Origin: Symsagittifera roscoffensis
Lineage: Eukaryota; Xenacoelomorpha; Acoela; Convolutidae
Assembly (NCBI RefSeq): GCF_963678635.1
Contig: NC_087070.1
Location: 19,131,318-19,195,317 of the forward strand
Direction of reading: 5' to 3'
DNA: 64,000 bases
This document shows, piece by piece, positions 24,569-36,854 of this stretch (position 1 is the first letter of the stretch; the number at the start of each line of letters is the position of its first letter). A model generated the notes under the pieces. The model did not search any database. It worked only from the letters and a program-made list of their open reading frames with translations, and was not told where the DNA came from. The position numbers were made by a program, and so were the translations under genes.

Positions 24569-25455
24569 ATGGTCGATAAAGCGAAAGTTGCTACTCGTTC
24601 CCGAGTAACTTCGGCTTCCGATGAAGCCTGCAAAACATGTAAAGGACCAGTGCGTGCACGTGACCCACTTCTGATCTGTATAGCTTGCTCTTGCAAAATT
24701 CACCTAATCGAAAAATGTACCAATCTGAGTGCAACAGCAAGAGATGGAATAAATGAATTGAAGACAAATGTAATGCTATTGTGCAATGACTGTGTGGAGC
24801 AAAACAAACGCGATGAAATCAATTCTCTCATTGCAAAAATGGAGGTAAGTGAAACCAATCAAAGCCAAATTACGAATATCGAGAACGAAATTATTGAACT
24901 CAAAAATTCTCTTCTCGAAATCAAAACTGCAATGATCGATAAATCTGATCCACCTAAAACAATGCAAGTAAATCAACCAGCAGCAACCATTCGCAAAACA
25001 CCTGAAGCAACAATGGTCCCTGCGGGAGTACGAGTGCGAGGAATGAAAGAATCAGACGACAGAGATCCTAGAAAGCGACAGAAACACGACCTTGCAGAAA
25101 TCCAGCAGGTATTTGCCCACATTGAAGCTAACTGCAACATCAAAGATTTACTGAGACTTGGACCACGAAACGATACGAAAACCCGAACAATCCGAGTCAA
25201 AGTGTCCAATCCTTGGCAGCGCCGGCTTATTCTTTTTCGGCAAGCAAACTAAAAACGTACGACAAGCCAGTCTATCTCAGTCGTGAGCTATCACGAGAGG
25301 AAGCAACACTAGAAAATGAGGCGCTACAAAAACGTCACGAACTTATTAACGAAAAAATTGACAAAAAAGACCTCAGGATCCGCGATGGGAAACTGTTAAT
25401 ACGACAAGACAATAAATGGGTTGTCTATGAGGACCCAAAGGAGGCTAATGATTGA
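24569..25455 (+). pseudogene. ORF1 protein with PHD finger, coiled coil and nucleic-acid-binding C-terminus
   Basis: The frame 24569-25252 starts with a basic leader, then CKTCKGPV ... CIACSCKIHLIEKC ... LLCNDC, a C4HC3-like PHD arrangement at residues ~17-73. A coiled coil follows (NIENEIIELKNSLLEIKTA), then a basic segment and FVH-type ORF1 core residues up to ~227. A frameshift near 25220 moves the rest to 25213-25455 (PVYLSRELSREEATLENEAL), the C-terminal domain common to such ORF1p. The likely role is RNA chaperone/RNP formation. The stop at 25453 ends ORF1 just before the endonuclease. Confidence 0.75.
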
Positions 25456-25469
25456 CTAAACCACTACGC

Positions 25470-28315
25470 AACTGTTCTTTTATTCAATGTACGAAGCATT
25501 CTAGATTACAACAGAAGAGCTGACCTCTCAAATAGTCTACAAGTTAGTGATAACTATGATATAGTGTGCCTTACGGAAACCTGGCTCACCGAAAATTTAG
25601 ACAATGCAGCGCTCTTTCTGCCGAAGTTTGATATACATAGAAGTGACCGTCCCAGTAAAAACGGTAATACTAAGCATGGAGGAGTTCTCATTGGAGTGAA
25701 AAAGAATATACCTTACACGAGAATCATGTTTGACTCACCAGACTGTGTAATCACTATACTTCACTTCAAAATTCCCTTGTTACTCTGCTGCATATATAGC
25801 GCATTGTCAAACAGTTCCTACTGCTGGTCAGCACTAAACTAATGATACTACTAAACCATATCAGATATGTGCAACAAGAAAACTCAGTTCGAAATGTGAT
25901 ATTATTAGGAGACGTTAATTTTGCACAAACTGACTGGTCTACACTGACATCCAGAGCTGAAAATGAACAGGTGGAATTGGATGCTCTGTGCAGCTTTAAT
26001 TATGAACAAGGGATTAAAATCGACCATAGAAAATACTTATTGGACGTTATCTTATGCAATAATGGGGATATTCTTTCTGATGTTTGCATTGATAACTTTC
26101 TGAAAAGCCACTTCGCCAGCGATCACTTGCCTTACAAGGCAAGGATTCAATTTCAGTCTAACGAATCGTTCCGCCGCAAGAGACCACATGAAATTGAACT
26201 CGACTTTGCAAAGTTTGCTTATACCAAAGCCGACTGGAGAGCCATAAACGATCAAATAGCTGAGGAGCCTTTCATGCCATACTGCTACAGCAATGTCGAT
26301 GTTATGGCTAGACTGTGGTACCAGTGGATTTATAGTATTCTAATAAAGCACATTCCCTTACAAACTAAACATCGGCTGTCCCTGGCGCCTTGGGTAACCC
26401 CCTCAACCTCTAATCTTATTAAAATCCGAGCTACATTAACTAATAAATATACTAAAAAGCCGAGCGAAGCTAACCTCAGGAAATTGGAAAATTCGCAAAC
26501 AAACCTGGCCTATGCTCTTCTGATGGATCAGCAAAACCATGAGAGAAAACTTTTCAAAGAAGGGCGTTTCGATATCTGCGTAACGTTCGGCGTTCTACTA
26601 CTGTGCCTAGTGATATGTATCTCGATCGTGAAAAAGCTCGCTCCGACCAAGATAAAGCTGAACTTTTTAACCGGTATTTCCGTTCCGTCTACAGCAACAT
26701 TCCATATGACTCAAACCTAGACAGTGATAATACGACCCTCCTAAATCATTTTCATTTTAATATCATCGAAATAGAAGACATTTTAAAAAATCTTAACATA
26801 AACAAGTCAAAAAGACCTGATAGAATGGGAAACCTGCTCTTTAAACAGCTCTGGAGCTCCATCTCAAAATCATTAATGTTACTTTTCATTACGATTGCGA
26901 ACAAGCAGCAATTCCCATCTACTTGGAAATTAAGTGAAATAGTGCCTATCTACAAGGAAAATAACGAACAGGTAGTCTCCAATTACAGGCCAATCAGTCT
27001 TCTGAATGCTACATCGAAGGTATTAGAAAAACTGATGTTTGAGAAAATGTACTCGAAGGTGCAAAAACTGCTGCATAACTCACAACACGGTTTCAGAACG
27101 AAATGCTCAACCATTAGTAACATCAGACTCTATCTCCACGAAATCTATCTAAAGTACGACAACAAGAATGTAAATAACCTTTCATCACTGTATCTCGATT
27201 TTGAAAAGGCGTTTGATAAAGTCAACCACCTGAAACTAATTGAAAAGCTTTCTCATACTGGCTTCAGTGGCGCGTGCCTTGGTCTACTGAAAAATTATCT
27301 TAGTGATAGATACCAGCAAGTGCGAATCGGGCATTGCATCTCAAAATTACTGCCAATAACAAGTGGGGTTCCGCAGGAATCAATACTTGGCCCACTCATG
27401 TTTATTTTGTACATAAATGATCTGCCAACGGTGGCCATGTCCAACTGCTTCGGCTATGCTGACGACTATAAAATTGTCTCAGATAACGCAATAACCCTGA
27501 ATATCGACTCGAATAAAATTTGGAACTGGTGCTCCAGGAACCTTATGAGTTTGAACCTAAGTAAATGCAAAACCCTTCACTTTAAAAAACAGAATATACC
27601 AGGAACGGATCTTATGAAAGATCTTGGACTTATAGTCACAATCAACCTGTCTTGGACGGAACACGCTAAAACTAGATCCGCTAAATCGCTAAAAGCTTTC
27701 TTCTCTTTAAAAAGAAACCTAGCCAATAGCTCGACCATAAGCACTAAAAAGAATGCATAGAGAGGATATGTAGTGCCAATAATCAGCTATGCATCGTCTC
27801 TTTGGAAACCATCTAAGTCTGAACTGGCACTCATTGAGAAGGTTCAACGTCGAGCAAGTATCTGGATATTAGGCACAAACAACCTTTCATATAAATCGCG
27901 TCTTCAAAGACTTCACTTACTACCACTGTCCTTATATCATGAAATGCATGTAGTTTTACTTTTTGCTAGCATTATCAACTCGAAAACTGACATTGATTGG
28001 GAGAACTATGTACAGATTATTAATACAGGCATAACAAGATCACACGCAATACCCTTTTATACCAGCAAATGCTTCCGACTGAAACAATGCGAATCTGATT
28101 TTTGGCAACGAGCATGTTCACGTTCAAACATATTTAATAAACATCTCAACCAAGATGTCATCAAATCAACGCAATGCAAAGAAGAACTGTCAACTATCTA
28201 CTGGCGCTACTTCACTGCGACATTCAACGAAAACCTCCCCTGCACCTGGAGATTATGCTGCGACTGCACAAACTGCATCAATTCTGCAAAACTGAATTTC
28301 TATGAGACTCAATAA
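25470..28315 (+). pseudogene. ORF2: AP endonuclease and non-LTR reverse transcriptase, frameshifted
   Basis: The endonuclease begins near 25475 (LFNVRSILDYN), with LTETWL (25564-25590), GGVLIGV, GDVNFAQTDW and ASDHLP as expected for APE-type endonucleases. It is split at 25842. The RT lies in 26603-27760: SNYRPISLLNATSKVLEKLM, FEKAFDKVNH (motif A), GVPQESILGPLMF (motif B) and FGYADDYKI (motif C, intact). After a stop at 27758-27760 the C-terminal part resumes at 27773-28315 and ends with a Cys motif (CCDCTNC). Endonuclease nicking followed by target-primed reverse transcription is the family mechanism. At least three breaks disable this copy, though the catalytic residues are kept. Confidence 0.85.
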
Positions 28316-29421
28316 ACTAAAAGTGACAGGGAAGCAATTCCCCTGGAACTTATCCTAAATCCTTCATTATTATGTGTATTAATTTATTATTATTCGCCCA
28401 AATACTACAGAGACGGAGCGTAGAAAAATACCTATGGACGGCCGGCGTCAGTTACCTAAATTCTACTCGTTTTTCACCGTCTCGACCTAGCTAGTTGATT
28501 TTCTGGTCTGCTTAGGGCTAAGTAAAAAGTTACTACTTTCAGGCCATCAGTCAAACTACTACTTTTAATCAGCTTCCGTTTACATAGGAAGACAACTACA
28601 AAGCTGGGTCTTGGATCCACAGACTACGTGATTGCTATTAAAAACACGGCTCGAATATCCACCGCACAAACAATTACAGAGCTTGCACTGCAGAGGAATT
28701 GACAGAAATCCTGAAGATATTGACAAATATCAGCGCAATTGTATACTGTCAGAGAAACGGTACACCGGATATCAGGAACCAGCTATTCAGCTCGGGTATT
28801 CTTGTCATTCCTATTACGAAATGTCTCATTTCAAAGAGGAAGAGAAGAACGAATATCAGGCACTGCACCAGGAGTCCAGCTTGAGCTAAAGTCTTTGCGG
28901 ATTGTGTTCGAACACCAAGACAACCTGCCAGCTGTTTTGTTCAAGCTTCGTTCAAACACGAAAAAGAAATCTCGATCGAGAAGGAGGGCGCAGAAAAAAA
29001 GACTGGCGGACAGAGGCAAGGAAACTGTTGGTCCGACTGACGAGGAGGCTTCAACGGCGAAAGTGAGTTTAACTTGTGTTATTTGTGTTGCTTTGCTTAA
29101 CGTGAGGTTCATTCCATATATGTTAAATTTGTCAATGTCACCAACGTGTTAAATTTTTGAGAGTTTGTCTAGAAAACGACAATAATCTGATTTTTGGAGG
29201 TTCAGGGTACCGGAAAAAGGAGTGTTTTCGAACCAAGCGGTAAAGGAGTGTTTTCAGACTAAACTTCTAAGAACGGAGATAAACAAGACAAGGACAGATG
29301 AGAAAACGTTGAAGTCAAACTAGAAAAGGCGAGACGCGCAGTACAGAGGGGTGCAGATGAGAAATTTTGGCCTTCGTTAATTAAATACTTACAGGTTAGG
29401 GGACAAAGGCAAACAACAATA

Positions 29422-30935
29422 GTGAAAGAGACCCATCAGAAGAAGCTAATTCAATTATCAGAAAAGCAAGACCGACCTCCAGGGAAGCAAGGTGAGGGTT
29501 CGGTAGGAGCTCTTGATGATGTTGAATTACGAAATTGTGTACAACAAGTGTTGGCATTAGGGCGGAAACATCCCGTCAGGGATAAATTTAATGAAACACA
29601 CTTTCTCGCCGACATTGACATCTTTCTATCGGATCTCAAAAATCGTAAAGTTCCCGGGGAGGCCATTTGTGAGATCGAAGCTCTGGCAAAAGCCTATGCT
29701 AAAAGGGTGAAACTAACACCATCTGACAAAGGCGTTGAGAAGGCCGAAAGTATCTGAAGAGTAATGGATTAGTTGCGGTACCGTATGACAAGGGCGTGGG
29801 TTTTTGTGTAATGAGGAAGGACACCTACGAGAGCAAGTTGATTTATATCAATTCAGCAAAATTAAAGGAATGCGATTTGAAAATAGAAAGAGACATCAAT
29901 AAGCAGTTGTTGGCTATGAGGAAAAAAGACGAAATAAGTCAAAATCTCTACACAAGGATGAGGTCCACTGGGGGGCAGGCCGCCAGGCTTTATGGGTTGG
30001 CGAAAGTGCACAGAGTGAATACCCCAGGAAGACCGGTCCTCTCCTTGCCTGGTAGCTCTTATTATAACTTCAACAAGGTTCTTGCAAAATTTTTTGAGAA
30101 AATTGAGGGCGCAAACATCGAAACCCACCCACTAGATGCGAAAGAAATCTTAGAGAGCACTAATCTTGAGCCCAATGAAAATTTGATATCTCTAGATGTG
30201 AAGAGTTTGTATACAAATGTTCCACTGAAAGAAGCAATAGAAGCTCTGAGAAAAATGTATGAGCAAGATGAACCACCATCAATTGCAAGGAACACCATGA
30301 ACAGACTGTTGAACACGGCAGTTAGTCAAGTCCATTTCAAGTGCAATGAAATATGGTACGTTAAGAAATATGGTTTGGCAATGGGGGCATCTCTTGTCGT
30401 TACTTTAGCAAATCTTTGGCTGAAGCAGTACGAAACTGCACTATCGAGGGATATTACCGAAAAGTTTTTGCCCGAGAAAGATCTTAACGGCATATGTCCC
30501 GATTGGAATAAGAAAGTCACGTACAGGTCAAAAGGTGTAGAATGTGAATGCTGTTTGAATTGGTATCATTAAAATGCGGTGATATATCAGATGATGAGTA
30601 TCGAAATATAAGTGAAACCGTCTGGTACTATAGAAAATGCATCGCAATAAGAGAGAAAAATAAGTCAGTGCAGCAAGCTAAGTTATTCCTGCGTTACGTT
30701 GACGATATAGTGAGAACAGTGAAGGGTAATCCTGAAAAAGTGCTACGGGTTGCAAACTTTCTACATCCAAATTTACAGTTCACAAAAGAGACACCAAAAG
30801 TCAAACGAAATTTGGCATTTTTGGATTTAAAAATTTGTATTGACAAAAGCAGGAAAATTAACTGTGAGTGGTATCAATAACCAACAGATACAGGAACCAT
30901 ACTAAATTTTAGAAGCTGCGCCCCCTTCAGTACAA
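29422..30935 (+). pseudogene. Penelope-like RT, frameshifted
   Basis: Frames 29422-29757, 29796-30572 and 30548-30880 make one RT in series. Key blocks are LTPSDKG (29721-), YGLAKVH (29990-), RPVLSLPGSSYYNFNKVLAK, SLDVKSLYTNVP (motif A, ~30189-30224), GLAMGASLV (motif B-like) and RYVDDI (motif C, YVDD 30695-30706). FLDLKI is followed by the CEWYQ-PTDTG motif typical of this class before the linker. Penelope RTs are related to telomerase and prime at exposed 3' ends. Two frame changes and a stop (30878) break it. Confidence 0.85.
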
Positions 30936-30960
30936 GAGAAGTGTCATTGAAGGAACTGTT

Positions 30961-31108
30961 CACCGGGTTTTCCGCAGTACGTCAACATGGCAAGAATAGG
31001 ATAAAGCTATGAAAACCAACCGTGAGGCTATGATAAAGCTATGAAAACACCGGGTTTTCCGCAGTACGTCAACATGGCAAGAATAGGATAAAGCTATGAA
31101 AACCAACC
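30961..31108. repeat. Tandem duplication, period 87 bp, inside the Penelope-like element
   Basis: CACCGGGTTTTCCGCAGTAC and about 40 further bases recur exactly at 31048-31108. It falls in the linker after the RT and creates frame damage there. Confidence 0.9.
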
Positions 31109-31439
31109 GGAAAATTGGTCGTCGCGGGTTGCATCCCATGCCCTTGAAAAAGGAGGGCAAATCATCAGGGAGGGCAAAAACAAAAGTAACATGGCTGAGA
31201 AAAGAAAGCCCTGTGATTATAGCAGTAATTAACCACCCATCTTGATGGTCCAGTATAGGGGAATCACCGTCACACATTAGCAAAAAAAAGTGTGCGATAT
31301 CATCAAGATAATATTCACGATGAGGAAAATTAAAACTTGTATGCCCTCTCTAAAGTCCTCCTTTTCCAGTGAACTGAAATCAAAAATGATGTACAGTCTT
31401 GAATGTTGTGGGTGCAAATTGTACGACATCTCACCGCAG

Positions 31440-31660
31440 GATTGAATAACACCGAAAAGAGGATAACCCAGTTGGACAGCATATAAGGCAGTGTGGTAGT
31501 GAGAGTGGTAAGTGTGAGTTTATATGGAAAAAATTCGACCAGGCGTCCAGCAGCATCAAGTTGCTAACATTGGAGGCGCTGCACATTAGAAAAGAGAGAC
31601 CGGCAATTAACACGCGTGACGAGTTTAGAAGTAAGGAGCTGACACTAAGGCTATAGTTCC
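31440..31660 (+). pseudogene. GIY-YIG endonuclease C-terminal part of the Penelope-like element
   Basis: One frame reads GQHIRQCGSESGKCEF, then KLLTLEALHIRKERPAINTR and DEFRSKELTLRL. The Glu in LEALHI and the N-T-R-D-E segment are the conserved C-terminal features of Penelope GIY-YIG nucleases. The N-terminal GIY...YIG strands were not clearly seen and are probably decayed. Confidence 0.65.
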
Positions 31661-32160
31661 AGAATCGAAAAATTCTGGCTAAAACAAGAAAACATTTTGA
31701 AATAATTTACATGTTAGCATGGAAATTAGCGACAAAACGAAAATAAAAAACAAAAAAGTTGAAAACTCTCAGAAATTTGTGACAAAATGTTTAAAATTGT
31801 TACATAATAGTTGTTACATAATTTCAGTACTTATTGAAAAATTTTGATTGGTTGAGTTTTCTAAATTTTGAAATAATGATGTGTATGACATTTTTCATGA
31901 TATTTGATCATTTTGTACAGATAGTTTAGAATTTTTAGAACCTAAAGATGCACAAAAATGTACGAAAACGTTTGTTTGAATGTACAATTTTAACGCATTC
32001 TCAAAATATCTTATTTTACTATGTTTTTGGTGACAGTTCTCTTTTAAATCCATTGGAGATGGATTGAACCTCTCCTCTTTCCAGCTATTCATTTTCTAAA
32101 ATAGTATTCAAAGGTTTATGACATCAGAGTAGCTAAAAAGTCAGTTTATTACAGTCCTTC
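31661..32160. other. AT-rich DNA without recognised content
   Basis: About 500 bp between the Penelope-like element and the next retroelement. Short open frames only. Nothing recognised. Confidence 0.5.
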
Positions 32161-32208
32161 ACCATATGATGGTCTCTGGGGGGCGGAGCCTCCGATTCCG
32201 TGCTTTCT

Positions 32209-32227
32209 GTAATAACGTCGTTATTAC
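32209..32227. repeat. 9-bp inverted repeat with 1-base loop
   Basis: GTAATAACG-T-CGTTATTAC is a near-perfect palindrome in the 5' region of the PHD-RT element. Confidence 0.6.
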
Positions 32228-32542
32228 TCCCAGTTCGTGGCACGGAGGGTACTGCTCCTTCCTTCTTCCCCACTGAAGCCTCTTTTCAGTCTTTTGTCTC
32301 CAATTAGTTGTCTTATCGTGCGCGATCGTCACGATTCGAGGCTTCGTTTTTTTATATTGTTCTCGTCCGACTGTCTCTCACTAAATTGGTTGTTGTTGTG
32401 TTTTTTGTCACTTTTTAGTCTAATTGTTGTGATGAACTTATCAAATAGTTTTCCGATAACCTAAAACGATAACAACGAAGCAGCAAAGAGCACGTTTTGC
32501 AAGTGAACTGATCGGAAGCGAAAATGACCCCGTTCCATGTGG

Positions 32543-34740
32543 GAAAAAATCATGTGTGAACAATACTGTAGATGGTATCACTTCAGATGCGCGGGCACGA
32601 GCCAAGCAGCTGTGAATAATCTACCAATTGACGAAGCATTCATTTGCAGATTTGCCAATTGCACTCCTCCGGACTCACACAACAGATGCAGGACATGATG
32701 ATTGACGACAACATGGGTCTGTCCTCTGGACTTACTCAAGCGATGGAGAGTATGCAGCTTGAAGACCCAATGGTATGGAACTATATATCTCTGCCTGTTT
32801 ACAGCCCTACAAACCCAGAAGAAATAAAAACGCTGAATGGAAAAAGTTTAGATGGCGCTGAACTCGAGCATACATTTCATACATCTTCTGCCATGCAATG
32901 AAAACCAGCAAACAGAAGCCACTGGACCCGAAGCGCTTCTCTGCTCTCATCCATTCAGGTAAGAACAACACGGCCGTCAGTTCCCTTGATACGGTGAGCA
33001 AACCATTGCCGTTGTCGGATGAAGTTGTCAGCATCCTGAGAGAGAAGCATCCTAAGTCTGAACCCATTCAGCAAGGTAGTCTTCTCTATGGTCCGGTTGA
33101 TGATCCTGTTCTGACCATTGCTAATGACATAACTGTCGAGAACATCAAAACTGCTGCCCTTCATGCCCGTGGAAGTGCTGGCCCTTCAGGTGTCGATGCT
33201 TTGAATGCACGACGTATGATCTGCTCCAACAACTTCCCCAAATCGCGCGAACTGTGCGATTGTCTTGTGAGGTTTTGTAGGCGGTTATTCACTGAGTGTG
33301 TCAACCCTGCTCCTATTGCGTCCTTTCATGCTTCCCGTGCTGTTGCTCTCGATAAGAATCCGGGAATCAGACCGGTGGGAATAGGAGACTTTTTCAGCTC
33401 TGTGATCATGAAATTGATGCCCGATGAGGCTAGAGAAGTCATGGGTCCCTTGCAAACATGTGCGGGTCATGCCGGTGGGATAGAGGCGACTGGCCATGCT
33501 ATGCAGCAACTTTACGGGGACAAGGAGACAGAAGGTTGCCTCTTAATTGATGCTGAGAATGCGTTTAATGGCATGAACCGGAAAGTTGCGTTGAGAAATA
33601 TCCAAGTGCTATGCCCAAAACTCTCTCCTTTCTCTAGCAACACTTAGAGAACACTCTCTATGATCTTCACTGGCAATGGAATTATCTCTTCCGAAGAAGG
33701 CACCACTCAAGGAGATAGCGCTGCAATGTGCATGTACGGGCTAGGAACTCTACCGCTGGTCAACATGCCTGCGGTTGGCATCCGCTGCTTTTACGCTGTT
33801 GATGGTGCTGGTGCTGGCGAGATGTCCCGGCTCCGCGAAAGGTGACATAGTCTTATTGTCAACGGTCCAAAATTTGGCTATTATCCGAATTCGGACAAGA
33901 CGTAACTGGTTGTCAAAGAAGATCTACAAGAAGCAGCCAGCGCCCTCTTTAGTGACACCGGGGTCCGCATCTGCACCGGTCGGGAATATCTGGGAGCGTT
34001 CATTGGCGATGATCTTGGGAAACGCCAGTACCTTCAGAGTAAGTGCAAGAAATTCTCAGATATGGTAGATAAGATCTCTACTATTGCAGAAAGTGAACCA
34101 CATGCGGCTTACTCTGGCTATGTTGTCAGCCTTCAAAGAAAGTGGGGTTACCTACTGCGTGTTCTGAACGCAGAAGATGCCACTTCTGACTCTCTCGAAA
34201 GTGCTGGTAACAAATAGTTTGTCACAAACTTGTTCAAAGGACCTGTGAGTACTGATATTCGGGATCTGACCTCACTCCCTGTCAGAATGGGTGGCATGGC
34301 TATTGAGAAGCCGAATAATGATGTTGCTCTCACATATCAGAAATCGGTTACTCTCAACAAAGTTCTTACCGAGCAAATCACGAAACAAGAAGTCAGCTTA
34401 TCCTACGAGGAAGCCCAAATAAGCAAAGCTGACATCAGGAGGCAGAATAACGAAACACGTGAAAGAACCAAACTTGCCGCTCTGAAAAACTCAGGTACCG
34501 AGCTGCGTGCCATGGTGAAGTACACCAATGAAAAAGGAGCCAATCATTGGCTCACTAGTAGGCCCGACAAGGAGAAAGGCCTGACCCTCAGTCGCAGTGA
34601 TTTCAGGGACGCGATTCGGATGAGATACGCCGTTCGTCTCGATAACCTCCCTGTTCAGCCGACTACACTTACAGTCACGCACTTCAGTGTTCCATTGGCG
34701 GTTTTGTGAGCAAACGTCACAATGATTAACCGGAAATAAT
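32543..34740 (+). pseudogene. PHD finger plus reverse transcriptase protein, frameshifted and with altered motif C
   Basis: The PHD finger reads CEQYCRWYHFRCAG ... AFICRFANC. The RT frame 32898-33647 has GSAGPSGVDALNARR, ALDKNPGIRPVGIGD and LIDAENAFNGMNRK (motif A, Asp 33549-33551). 33660-33845 has SSEEGTTQGDSAAM (motif B) and FYAVDGAGAG, where the family has Y-A-D-D; the first catalytic Asp is replaced by Val (33798-33800). After a stop at 33843 the thumb continues (GREYLGAFIGDDLGK) and the frame 34230-34709 carries the C-terminal region. At least three frame changes. Not functional. Confidence 0.7.
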
Positions 34741-35080
34741 AGTGGGGTTGGCCCGGCAAAATTGTGTTGATGTTAACTCCGAACCTGCGTTACTTCTTGT
34801 TCTTCAAGGTGATGAATCAGAGGAAACAACAGCGAAGGAGCCCGTCTCGAAGTTTCTGCTATGGGATTTTGGAGGTATGGACAGAGAGCACTTTTTGACG
34901 TGAGGATTTTCAACCCGCTCGCTCTCTCTCCAATACTGCTGCAAATCCGATAAACGTTTACAAGAAACATGAGCAAGAGAAGATCAACATGTACCGCTCA
35001 CGTGTTATCGATACAGAGCAAGGCTCCTTCTCACCTCTGGTTTTAAGCTGTCTTGGAGGTGCTTCTCCGTTAACGAGATA

Positions 35081-36200
35081 AATTGATATCTTAGTTGTTT
35101 TATCTCATCTCCACAAAAAGAAGTTGCAGTCAATCGGATGCTAATAACTGGGTAAGAACAAGAATATCGTTTTCACTAATGTGAAGTGCGATTCTCTGCC
35201 TCCGCGGAACACATAAGCCAAAACATATTTCGACTACTGATCTCGACTTTAACTCAACACTCTTCAACTAACTGATAAACAATTCCATTTACTACACTCA
35301 AGAAAGTCTTTGAATCTATGCCTTTCACTCCTGAACCTGGAGCGGTAGATTTCATATTAGAGTTTTTAATCACTTTCATTTACTTATTCAATTATTTATA
35401 TGTTTATTATGACGAGCAGAATTCAAGTCTTCCTCTCTCTTTTTAGTCAAAAATGGCCATTTCCCGCCTGTCTCAGAATTAGACTGTCTGCAATCAAATT
35501 TTCGAAAATTAAAGTTTTCAGAACATTCTAGCCTCCCTTTCAACCATACACGATCACTAAGGCCTCTAATGTCTTTTTCGTGCTGCGACGGAAGGTTCCG
35601 CTGTGCTAATTTGGGAGAGTGGCCCACTTCTTTTGATCGCTAACATGTTTGACCTCGAAACTAACCAAATTTTAACGATGAACTGAAATTGAGATTTATT
35701 AAAACGCCATGGAAGACATTATTTCTTTCAAGAAAATTATCGATAATCTATCGACGTCAACCAAGGAAGGAGGAAAATGTAAAAAAAATTGTCGATCTGG
35801 AAAAACTTAAAAAATCGGGTAACTTGAAAAATTCAGAGAGAAAAGTCGAAAATAAAAGAGAATGGAACAAAGACAACGTAACAAATACCAGGAAAAAAAA
35901 ATCAGTTTAACCCACCAGGCCAAAACAATTAAAACAACCAAGAAATAAAGGACCAAGATCAAGAAAAAGTCGCACCAAGAAAACACCTAATTTTACCAAG
36001 AGAGGGCGAATGCTGCGGATTATGGCTGGAAGACTCAGTAGTCAACTTGAATAAATAGAGAGGAAATTTCAGAAAAGGTATTAGCGGTAGGATTTGGGGG
36101 CCACGAAATTTCTGGACTGGTGGAACGGTGGACTGGTGGAGCCTCGCATTTTTAAAATGGTAACTTTTTCGAGTGGAACCTGTGTGAATTAGAATTGAGT
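35081..36200. other. Unassigned DNA
   Basis: Short AT-biased frames on both strands, none resembling a known family. Nothing recognised. Confidence 0.4.
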
Positions 36201-36812
36201 GTTTTTCAGACAAAATCGATGCAAATAACTCTGAGGATAGTTTAGAGAAACTAAATTATAGCTAAATCATGAATTTACGCCCCAAATAATCTCAATCTTC
36301 ACAGTAACTCCTCTAAGGTTTTTTAGAAGAATTTTTAGTGCAAATGTACAGAAACTTAACAAGCAGTTTTTAAACTTGTTGATGCTGCTAGTTCGGATGG
36401 GTTGCATCCTTCTGATGCAGTTGTTGGATTTTTAGTTCAAACATTTAGAGATTCTCTTAAAGATTCTTCAAAAGTCCCAAATTCGTGTAAAATAACAACC
36501 CGACTCAGAATACAAGAACCTAATGAACTATCAAATTAAGATCCAAAAACCGCAGATAAGCTTCAGTTTTTTCAAAACAGTGCGAAATTTCTCAGAAAAT
36601 GTTAATATTAGGTTTTTCTTCAGTTTAGACTAGGGCGTTTGAATTTGAACCTTTTAAAACAATTTTTGATGCCAAATAATAACTTCTGGTTTTTAACCGC
36701 TATATCTCAAATAGAAAAATCAGAAAATACCAAATAAGTTTCTGGGATATTTCAGCTCCCGAAAAAACTGAAAGAAGATGAGCCAACTGACTCAGTTTTA
36801 GTAAATACTTCG

Positions 36813-36854
36813 TTACTCAGACTGGTTGGGGATGTAAAAACTAATCCAGGCCTA
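36813..36854 (+). other. 2A-like ribosome-skipping motif relic
   Basis: GDVKTNPGL lies just before the endonuclease start. Canonical 2A-like peptides end D-V/I-E-x-N-P-G-P; here the Glu is Lys and the final Pro is Leu, so it would not be expected to work. Confidence 0.5.

Larger units (their letters stand above)
23780..28450 (+). mobile_element. CR1-like non-LTR retrotransposon, near full length, frameshifted
   Basis: Order: SGNH/GDSL esterase block, ORF1 with PHD finger and coiled coil, then ORF2 with AP endonuclease, RT and a C-terminal Cys motif. This is the layout of CR1-clade elements in invertebrates. The 3' end is taken shortly after the ORF2 stop (28313-28315). Boundaries are not proven: no target duplication was found. 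The 5' end lies only ~200 bp from the ARMH3 start codon on the opposite strand, so the two are head to head. Indels interrupt both ORFs. Confidence 0.8.
28560..31660 (+). mobile_element. Penelope-like retroelement with RT and GIY-YIG endonuclease
   Basis: Contains a Penelope-type RT followed by a degraded GIY-YIG domain, the order seen in canonical Penelope-like elements. The 5' limit is uncertain; the ORF at 28739-29152 has a Lys/Arg-rich stretch that may belong to it. The 3' limit is set just after the nuclease domain. An 87-bp tandem duplication lies between RT and nuclease. Confidence 0.8.
32165..35080 (+). mobile_element. PHD-RT retroelement of the 'GPSG(L/V)DA' RT type, degenerate
   Basis: A GC-richer block than its flanks. 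It has a hairpin-containing 5' region, a PHD finger (about 32543-32662), an RT, a zinc-like HALQC ... RHND motif (about 34676-34727) and a C-terminal FDVRIFNP block (about 34890-34920) with SFSPLVLSCLGG near the end. This order is shared by a group of reverse transcriptases common in marine invertebrate genomes. The terminal block resembles a restriction-like endonuclease, which would place it near R2/CRE-type non-LTR elements, but that assignment is tentative. Confidence 0.6.

Noticed and set aside
29033-29062. Hammerhead-ribozyme-like core (CTGACGA ... CGAAA), expected in Penelope-like elements
   Set aside because: The bases between the two core boxes do not form a stem II beyond the first pair, and no matching stem I/III or cleavage triplet could be placed.
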